A DNA stretch of 9,827 nucleotides from positions 1 to 9,827 of the forward strand of contig JALHDK010000068.1 in NCBI GenBank assembly GCA_022838965.1, in the 5' to 3' direction. Both the position numbers and the translations under genes were made by a program. Positions 1-4,460 of the stretch are shown here, piece after piece. Position 1 is the stretch's first letter. Every line of letters starts with the position of its first letter. The notes below the pieces were generated by a model. It did no database searches. It saw nothing but the letters and a program-made list of their open reading frames with translations, and was not told the DNA's origin. The stretch comes from Actinomycetales bacterium. GTDB lineage: Bacteria; Actinomycetota; Actinomycetes; Actinomycetales; Actinomycetaceae.

Positions 1-120
1 GTCCATCCAGGGCGCCCAAGTATGCAACGTGTATCCTCCTGCAGCGGCTGCCCCTGTAGCCGCAAGGAGGCCAAGGAACGTGCGGCGACTCACAGTTGGG
101 TCAGAGCGCGGCTGTTGCAT
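1..120 (-). CDS. Tat-exported protein, N-terminus only (runs off left edge)
   Basis: Seen: the minus strand from base 120 encodes 40 codons without a stop, starting MQQPRSDPTVSRRTFLGLLA and continuing through an alanine/glycine-rich stretch to TLHTWAPWMD at the window edge. Residues 11-17 (SRRTFLG) match the twin-arginine consensus S-R-R-x-F-L-K, followed by a moderately hydrophobic h-region (about 16-29). No lipobox cysteine is visible. A good ribosome site (AAGGGGG, plus-strand 126-132) lies 5 nt before the ATG. Known: such signals direct folded proteins through the Tat translocase. Inferred: an exported protein; many actinobacterial solute-binding proteins and oxidoreductases begin like this. 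The mature domain is outside the window, so the function cannot be named. It is transcribed away from the sugar-transport operon, about 1.1 kb off, so membership of the glucan locus is not shown. Confidence 0.8.
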   Translation of the reverse strand, partial: MQQPRSDPTVSRRTFLGLLAATGAAAAGGYTLHTWAPWMD

Positions 121-243
121 CAATTCCCCCTTCGGGTTCGGTCGAGTGATTGTGTGTTGTGCTGGAGCCGTGGTCTTGCAGGCCGAGTACCGCCTCCATG
201 GCGTGCACGCTGTACAACCAGAGCGTATCCCTACATTATGGTA

Positions 244-356
244 GACTCCGTTGCTGTGCCTTGAGCGGTAATGCCAGATGCTCCCGAGCGTTCCTGTGTG
301 GCGTTCGGGGCTTCGACTCCCGTTGCTGTGCCTTGAGCGGTAATGCCAGATGCTCC
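244..356. repeat. Two-copy 37-bp direct repeat, period 72 bp
   Basis: Bases 248-284 and 320-356 are identical over 37 bp (each starts CCGTTGCTGTGCC and ends CCAGATGCTCC). The similarity extends leftwards to 244 and 315 with one inserted C in the second copy. The 35 bp between copies is unrelated and no third copy is visible. The copies lie about 125 and 195 bp upstream of the minus-strand Tat gene. The period is near seven helical turns and is also a multiple of three. Read on the minus strand, each copy gives GASGITAQGTAT inside a 43-codon open frame (362 to 231) that has no convincing ribosome site. Its role is unknown: possible upstream binding sites, a remnant of a repetitive gene, or a simple duplication. 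Confidence 0.85.
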
Positions 357-545
357 GGTCATCCTTGGAGAATGAAGCCGGGCCCTCGGCTATGTGCGCG
401 AGGCCAACAGCGCCAAGCAATCCCTGCATGGCGAGCGAGCAAGACAACCCTGCGTACTACGACGAGGGCGCTAACTCAAAGGATTGGGGAGCCGTCTATG
501 GCGGGTGCACACTCGAGATAGGTATGGTCGCCACTGGTGCATGTT

Positions 546-771
546 CCCAAACGCCCGCCCTGAACCGGATTTCAGATAGCCCATCGAATGTGACTGCGTT
601 CGTATCTTCATCGAACTGGGTGTAGGCTACAAGTCTTCATAACTTGTGTTCGCTGGTGTGAGGGGAACCGCCCTCGTTGTGTTTACTGAGGTGGGCGTTG
701 ATGTCGGACGCCGTTCCGACATACCGCTGGTCGGGGTAGGGGATGCTTTGGATCAAGTTGACGTACTTCAT
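546..771 (-). pseudogene. GIY-YIG nuclease-family gene, broken by stop and frameshift
   Basis: Seen on the minus strand from an ATG at 771: MKYVNLIQSIPYPDQRYVG, then a segment ending SKHNEGGSPHTSEHKL, then an in-frame TGA (637-639). Reading through the TGA gives RLVAYTQFDEDTNAV. After an apparent +1 shift near 579-585, bases 578-546 read YLKSGSGRAFG. Known: small GIY-YIG proteins run Y-V-Y-L...Y-V-G...D-L...R-L...H-N...H-T...W-R-L-V-x-Y...F-E...Y-L-K-S-G-S-G-x-A-F, so the pieces lie in the right order. The stop sits where the family has Trp (TGG to TGA), the usual helix Arg appears as His (DINAHL) and the first-motif second Tyr is Asn. Several independent lesions make a dead gene more likely than sequencing error. 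The gene was about 80-90 codons, close to the family's usual size. No relation to the sugar locus is apparent. Confidence 0.82.
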
Positions 772-1040
772 CAGGTGTGCACTGACCACGAGAAGTGTCA
801 CGGGTTCGGAGTCCCGCTTCGGGCTTCGGCGGGCAGCCTTCGCTGAAGCTGCGGGTTGCCAGCCGTAGCGCAAGTTGTCATCCACAGACTTGAGTCCATC
901 CGGCTCAACACGGAGGGGAGCGGTGCTATTCCGTCGAACCCGATCCGCGATGTATCCGTGCCGGCCCGATGCGGCGCGGACAGTGGAACGCCCAGTCTGC
1001 GCGCCCCTGCTGCAATGCAGTCACGGTTCCATAACAGACC

Positions 1041-1070
1041 TTGACATGCCCCACACCCCTCCAGGAGAGT
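1041..1070 (+). promoter_or_regulatory. Likely promoter of the ABC permease operon
   Basis: A perfect -35 box TTGACA (1041-1046) is followed after 18 bp by GAGAGT (1065-1070), a weak -10 that keeps only the conserved A and final T. Transcription would start near 1077, directly at the operator at 1079-1092, which fits control by steric repression. This leaves a 5' leader of about 110 nt containing the second operator. The -35 is convincing; the -10 assignment is an inference. Confidence 0.5.
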
Positions 1071-1078
1071 TGAGGGTC

Positions 1079-1092
1079 AGAGAGCGCTCTCT
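1079..1092. promoter_or_regulatory. LacI-type operator 1 (transport operon)
   Basis: AGAGAGCGCTCTCT is a perfect 14-bp palindrome with a central CG, the hallmark of LacI-family operators. It lies 8 bp after the proposed -10 box. The same sequence recurs at 1141-1156 and 4348-4363, on both sides of the lacI-type gene in this window, so that repressor is the natural ligand. The form resembles operators of actinobacterial beta-glucoside repressors of the CebR type (core GGAGCGCTCC). Confidence 0.8.
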
Positions 1093-1140
1093 CTCGCGAT
1101 CCCCTCGACCTCCCACCACGCGCGTTGCTCGAGCAGCTCC

Positions 1141-1156
1141 GAGAAAGCGCTCTCTC
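1141..1156. promoter_or_regulatory. LacI-type operator 2 (transport operon leader)
   Basis: GAGAAAGCGCTCTCTC is a 16-bp palindrome with one mismatched pair (1145/1152). Its right half GCGCTCTCTC is identical to the right half of the other two operator copies. It lies in the 5' leader, about 30 bp before the permease start codon. Its centre is exactly 63 bp from that of operator 1, about six helical turns, so both sites face the same side of the DNA. Confidence 0.75.
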
Positions 1157-1185
1157 ACAGCTCCACAGCTCTCTGAAGGGGATCC

Positions 1186-2163
1186 ATGTCAACGAAGACC
1201 TCCACACCCATGGCTGGTGCGATCACCGCGGAGAAGCCGTCGCTCAGCAGCCGGCTGAACCGCCTCGACATGAAGGTGTCCCCCTACCTCTTCATCTCGC
1301 CCTTCTTCATCCTGTTCATCGTCGTCGGGCTGTTCCCGCTGGCATACACCGCAGTCGTCTCCGTCCACGAGTGGGGACTGATCGCGGGCCGCGGGGACTT
1401 CGTCGGTCTCCAGAACTACGTCGACGTCCTGAACCAACCCCGCTTCTACACGGCCCTGCGCAACACGTTCAGCATCTTCCTGCTGTCGTCCGTCCCGCAG
1501 ATCATCATGGCGATCGCCATCGCGGCGGTGCTCGACCAGAACATCCGTGCCAAGACGTTCTGGCGCATGGGTGTGCTGCTCCCGTACGTCGTCGCACCCG
1601 TCGCCGTCTCGCTCATCTTCTCCCGGCTGTTCGCCGACCAGTCCGGGATGATCAACGAGATCCTCGGGAACTTCGGGATCGGCCCGATCCGCTGGCACGC
1701 GGACGTGCTCGCGAGCCACGTGGCGATCGCCTCGATGGTCAACTTCCGCTGGACGGGCTACAACACCCTCATCCTGCTGGCCGCGATGCAGGCGATCCCC
1801 CGGGACGTCTACGAGGCGGCGATCATCGACGGCGCGAGCCGGCTCCGGACGTTCTTCTCCGTCACCATCCCGATGCTGCGTCCCACCATCATCTTCGTGA
1901 TCATCACGTCCACGATCGGCGGACTGCAGATCTTCGACGAGCCCCGCCTCTTCGACCAGCTCGGCCAGGGAGGCGCCGACCGGCAGTGGATGACCCTGAC
2001 GATGTACCTCTACGAGGTCGGATGGGGTCCGCAGTTGAGTTTCGGAAGGGCCTCGGCCATCGCCTGGCTCCTGTTCCTCATCATCGTGGTGTTCGGCGCG
2101 ATCAACTTCTTCCTCACGCAGAGGATCGCTTCGACCGGGTCCAAGACTGGAGGCAAGAAATGA
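1186..2163 (+). CDS. ABC sugar transporter permease, LacF/MalF-type
   Basis: A 325-residue inner-membrane permease of the carbohydrate-uptake (CUT1) family that would form half of the translocation channel for an imported oligosaccharide. Seen: a short basic cytoplasmic N-terminus, a first membrane segment at about 33-56 (PYLFISPFFILFIVVGLF), further hydrophobic segments typical of six, and the EAA loop at about 210-230 (E210-A-A-I-I-D-G216, then the conserved proline of SVTIP), which docks the ATPase. Length is normal for the family. The ATG at 1186 has GAAGGGG at 1175-1181 as ribosome site. The stop overlaps the next permease start (ATGA, 2160-2163), indicating translational coupling. Two operators precede the gene, so expression is probably repressed without inducer. 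Substrate is inferred as beta-glucan oligosaccharide from the neighbours only. Confidence 0.96.
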   Translation: MSTKTSTPMAGAITAEKPSLSSRLNRLDMKVSPYLFISPFFILFIVVGLFPLAYTAVVSVHEWGLIAGRGDFVGLQNYVDVLNQPRFYTALRNTFSIFLLSSVPQIIMAIAIAAVLDQNIRAKTFWRMGVLLPYVVAPVAVSLIFSRLFADQSGMINEILGNFGIGPIRWHADVLASHVAIASMVNFRWTGYNTLILLAAMQAIPRDVYEAAIIDGASRLRTFFSVTIPMLRPTIIFVIITSTIGGLQIFDEPRLFDQLGQGGADRQWMTLTMYLYEVGWGPQLSFGRASAIAWLLFLIIVVFGAINFFLTQRIASTGSKTGGKK

Positions 2164-3092
2164 GCTCCCAGAACCTGCAACAACCCCCGCTGACGGTCGT
2201 CGAGCAGACGGCGGGAAAGGGGGCCGCCCGGGCCGCGGCGCGCCGCCAGCGCAAGCAGAGTTGGGGGGCCGAGCGTCGGCCGGGCTGGGTGACGTACACC
2301 CTCCTGGGGCTCGTCCTCGCGATCTCGGCGTACCCGCTGTACTTCGCGTTCCTGCTGGCGTCGTCCGACGCCGTCACGATCGCCCAGAACCCGATCCCGT
2401 CCCTCATCCCTGACGGCAACCTCCTCGAGAACCTCAACCGGGTGATGAACGCGGACATCAAGTTCTGGACCGCGTTCTTCAACTCGCTGATCGTCGCGGT
2501 CCTCACCTCGCTGTCCGTGGTGCTGTTCGCGACCCTCGCCGGGTTCTCGTTCTCCAAGCTGCAGTTTCGCGGCCGCGGGCCGCTGCTGGTGTTCGTGATC
2601 GCGACCATGGCGGTTCCCACCCAGCTCGGCGTGGTGCCGCTGTTCATCCTCATGTCGCAGCTCGGCTGGGTGGGGCGGCTCGAGGCGGTCATCGTCCCGG
2701 GCCTCGTCACCGCCTTCGGTGTCTTCTGGATGACGCAGTATCTGGAGAGCGCCCTGCCCTACGAGCTCGTCGAGGCCGCGCGCATTGACGGCTGCTCGCT
2801 GATCAAGGCGTTCTGGTATGTCGCGCTCCCGGCCGCCCGGCCGGCGGCGACCATGCTGGGCCTGTTCACGTTCGTGGCCTCGTGGACGAACTTCTTCTGG
2901 CCGTTCATCGTGCTGGGTCCGGCCAATCCGACCCTGCCGGTGGCGGTCCAGCTGCTCCAGGCGTCGTTCTTCAAGGACCTGTCCCTGATCATGGCCGGAG
3001 TGGTCGCCGCGACCGTCCCGCTCATCGTGCTCTTCATCTTCGCCGGACGGCAGCTCGTCTCCGGCATCATGGCCGGGGCCGTGAAGGGCTGA
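2160..3092 (+). CDS. ABC sugar transporter permease, MalG/GanQ-type
   Basis: The partner CUT1 permease, 310 residues. Seen: a 40-residue basic cytoplasmic N-terminus, a first membrane segment at about 43-67, a core with conserved F-N-S-L and M-x-x-P-x-Q-x-x-x-x-P-L-F-x-L patterns, and the EAA loop (E205-A-A-R-I-D-G211, then a conserved proline). Together with the preceding permease it would make the heterodimeric channel. I chose ATG 2160 because GGAGG (2149-2153) stands 6 nt before it and it overlaps the previous stop. The same frame stays open upstream to 1125, but that part only shadows the first permease. After the stop comes a strong hairpin and the convergent repressor gene; no ATPase or binding-protein gene follows. 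The importer must therefore borrow both from elsewhere, or they lie outside the window. Confidence 0.96.
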   Translation: MSSQNLQQPPLTVVEQTAGKGAARAAARRQRKQSWGAERRPGWVTYTLLGLVLAISAYPLYFAFLLASSDAVTIAQNPIPSLIPDGNLLENLNRVMNADIKFWTAFFNSLIVAVLTSLSVVLFATLAGFSFSKLQFRGRGPLLVFVIATMAVPTQLGVVPLFILMSQLGWVGRLEAVIVPGLVTAFGVFWMTQYLESALPYELVEAARIDGCSLIKAFWYVALPAARPAATMLGLFTFVASWTNFFWPFIVLGPANPTLPVAVQLLQASFFKDLSLIMAGVVAATVPLIVLFIFAGRQLVSGIMAGAVKG

Positions 3093-3107
3093 GTGAGATG
3101 GCGTGGA

Positions 3108-3147
3108 CGCGTACGCGCGGGGTCCGTCCGCACCCCGCGCGTACGCG
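3108..3147. terminator. Strong bidirectional hairpin terminator
   Basis: A 16-bp perfect inverted repeat (3108-3123 with 3132-3147; arm CGCGTACGCGCGGGGT) around an 8-nt loop, lying between the convergent ends of the second permease (3092) and the repressor (3149). There is no T-run on either strand, as often in high-GC actinobacteria. Position and strength suggest termination of both transcripts. Confidence 0.8.
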
Positions 3148-3148
3148 C

Positions 3149-4213
3149 CTACGGTGCGGGAGTCGGCACGGTCGACTCCCGCACCACCAGTTCAACGGGC
3201 AGCACGAGATGGTGCTTCCCCCGCAGGTCCGGGATCTCCCCGTCGGGACTGGCCGGCACCTCGGGCCGGATCTGCGCCAGCAGGAGCCGGACCATCGCCC
3301 GCGCCTGCACCACGGTCCGCTGCCGGACCGTGGTGAGCGGGGGCGCGGAGTAGGCGGCCACGTCGATGTCGTCGAAGCCGACGAGCGCCACGTCCTCGGG
3401 CACCCGCCGCCCGCTGTCCCGCAGGGCCTTGAGGGCACCGAGGGCGGTGAGGTCGGACGCCGCGAACAGCCCGTCGAGGTGGGGCGCCCGTTCGAGCAGC
3501 CGCAACGCTGCCGCCTCGCCGCCCGCTTGGGTGAAGTCCCCGTACTCGACGAGATCGGGTGCGAACAGGGGTCCCAGCCCCTCGCGGAAGCCGGCGAGGC
3601 GATCAATCCCCGCGGTCATGTCCTGGGGGCCGGTGATCGTGCCGATCGCCTGCCGGCCGAGGCTGCGGAGATGCGCGGCGGCCATGCGCCCGCCCGCCAC
3701 GTTGTCGTTGTCCACGTAGGGCACGGAGACGCCCGGCTGCATGGGGCGCCCTCCGATGACGAGCGGGACCCCGGCCGCCTGCAGGGCGGGCGGGAGCGGG
3801 TCGACGGACTCGTGCTCCGAGATCAACAGGACGCCATCGACCGCACCGGACGTGAGATACCGACGGACGCGGCGCAGGTCCTCGGGAGTCTGGCTCATCA
3901 TGATGACGAGTTGGAGACCCACCGCTCCCACCTCGATGGACGCCCCACGGACGATGCCGCTGAAGAAGGGGTCTCCAAACACCCGGACGTCGGGCTCCGA
4001 GGCGACCAGCGCGATGGTGTCCGTGCGGCTGGTGGCGAGGCTTCGCGCCGCCAGGTTGGGCTGGTACCCGAGGATCCGGATGGAGTTCTCCACCCGGGCG
4101 CTAATCTTCGCATCCACGGTCGGGACGCCGTTGACCACCCGGGAGACCGTCGCCCGGGACACTCCGGCGTGGGCGGCCACCTCTTCGAGACTGACCCGCC
4201 GCGCCCTCCGCAC
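3149..4213 (-). CDS. LacI-family transcriptional repressor
   Basis: A 354-residue sugar-responsive DNA-binding regulator. Seen: an N-terminal helix-turn-helix at about 7-29 (VSLEEVAAHAGVSRATVSRV then V-N-G), a hinge with Y-Q-P-N-L-A-A-R-S-L-A (50-60), whose leucine normally enters the operator minor groove, and a periplasmic-binding-protein-like sugar domain from about 64 to the end, including VALVGFDDID, typical of the family. The start is GTG at 4213; an in-frame TGA two codons upstream excludes a longer form, and a G-rich stretch (4220-4224) may serve as a weak ribosome site. The gene stands between two plus-strand units that share one palindromic operator, so it very probably represses both. 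Its inducer is unknown; a beta-glucan oligosaccharide is likely from context. Confidence 0.96.
   Translation of the reverse strand: MRRARRVSLEEVAAHAGVSRATVSRVVNGVPTVDAKISARVENSIRILGYQPNLAARSLATSRTDTIALVASEPDVRVFGDPFFSGIVRGASIEVGAVGLQLVIMMSQTPEDLRRVRRYLTSGAVDGVLLISEHESVDPLPPALQAAGVPLVIGGRPMQPGVSVPYVDNDNVAGGRMAAAHLRSLGRQAIGTITGPQDMTAGIDRLAGFREGLGPLFAPDLVEYGDFTQAGGEAAALRLLERAPHLDGLFAASDLTALGALKALRDSGRRVPEDVALVGFDDIDVAAYSAPPLTTVRQRTVVQARAMVRLLLAQIRPEVPASPDGEIPDLRGKHHLVLPVELVVRESTVPTPAP
3154..3184. terminator. Second hairpin overlapping the repressor 3' end
   Basis: A 12-bp perfect inverted repeat (GTGCGGGAGTCG at 3154-3165 with its complement at 3173-3184) around a 7-nt loop. It covers the last codons of the repressor (region TVPTPAP) and lies 6 bp from the larger hairpin. 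It could back up termination of the permease transcript; in the repressor mRNA it lies before the stop codon. Confidence 0.5.
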
Positions 4214-4272
4214 AATTCACCCCCAGCACATTCCCCGGGCGCGCACACGCGCGTCCCTCCGACACCAACCGA

Positions 4273-4287
4273 ATCCTACGCAGCGCT
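4273..4287 (-). promoter_or_regulatory. Possible repressor-gene -10 box with operator-like core
   Basis: On the minus strand TAGGAT (bases 4278-4273) is a reasonable -10 box, about 60 bp before the repressor start. AGCGCT, the core of the operators, sits at 4282-4287 within the would-be spacer, with only partial flanking symmetry. No good -35 is visible at standard spacing. This could be a weak autoregulatory site; the support is thin. Confidence 0.25.
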
Positions 4288-4313
4288 TCACCGCAAGGGC
4301 ACCACGGCAACTC

Positions 4314-4342
4314 TTGCCATCTCACGACCCACGTGGAATGCT
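4314..4342 (+). promoter_or_regulatory. Likely promoter of the phosphorylase-glucanase operon
   Basis: TTGCCA (4314-4319), a 17-bp spacer, then AATGCT (4337-4342). The start would fall near 4349, on the operator that begins 8 bp after the -10. The same promoter-to-operator distance is seen at the transport operon, which supports both assignments. The -10 is a weak match. Confidence 0.45.
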
Positions 4343-4347
4343 CGGGT

Positions 4348-4363
4348 GCGAGAGCGCTCTCTC
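4348..4363. promoter_or_regulatory. LacI-type operator 3 (phosphorylase operon)
   Basis: A perfect 12-bp palindrome GAGAGCGCTCTC (4350-4361), or 16 bp with one mismatch over 4348-4363. The core and right half are identical to the operators at 1079 and 1141. It lies between the divergent repressor and phosphorylase-like genes, about 100 bp before the latter's start codon, and likely couples enzyme synthesis to transport under one repressor. Confidence 0.8.
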
Positions 4364-4379
4364 GTTGCTATTGCAACGA
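4362..4379. repeat. 18-bp inverted repeat next to operator 3
   Basis: TCGTTGC and GCAACGA form 7-bp perfect arms around TATT. The repeat abuts operator 3 in the leader of the phosphorylase operon. It differs from the GAGAGCGCTCTC operator and could be a site for a second regulator or a small RNA hairpin. A related but imperfect sequence (CGTTGCTCGAGCAGC, 1123-1137) lies between the two operators of the transport operon. Confidence 0.5.
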
Positions 4380-4460
4380 TGTAGACCGCTGGACGGCCGG
4401 GAGGCCCACTCCCGTCCTGCCGGCGACACCACTCCCTGACAGTCCCGAGGAAAGGTCCCG

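Larger units (their letters stand above)
121..1040. other. Low-GC, mostly non-coding stretch
   Basis: Apart from the direct repeat (244-356) and the broken GIY-YIG gene (546-771), I recognise no gene here on either strand. Base composition is visibly less GC-rich than in the flanking genes (for example 32 of 60 bases at 541-600 are G or C, hand count), and the short open frames show no codon bias and no protein family I know. Bases 785-855 are rich in short inverted repeats, such as GCAGCCTTC (833-841) facing GAAGCTGC (845-852), without a clear role. I infer a degraded or acquired spacer between the left-edge Tat gene and the transport operon. Confidence 0.6.

Noticed and set aside
307..323. 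TTCGACT loop flanked by GGGGC and CCCGT, resembling a tRNA T-arm
   Set aside because: The stem has two mismatches in five pairs and no acceptor, D or anticodon arms can be drawn around it.
248..356. CRISPR-like geometry (37-bp repeat, 35-bp spacer)
   Set aside because: Only two repeats and one spacer, no leader or cas genes, and the repeat does not resemble known actinobacterial CRISPR repeats.
231..362. 43-residue minus-strand open frame containing the duplicated GASGITAQGTAT
   Set aside because: No usable ribosome site, no known family, and its structure is explained by the DNA duplication.
1125..2159. Upstream in-frame extension of the second permease
   Set aside because: It overlaps the whole first permease in another frame; its translation is arginine/proline-rich, typical of a GC-rich shadow, and the ribosome site and ATGA overlap set the start at 2160.
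2882..4384. 500-codon plus-strand open frame over the repressor
   Set aside because: Antisense shadow of a clear LacI-family gene, with no recognisable domain and unnatural composition.
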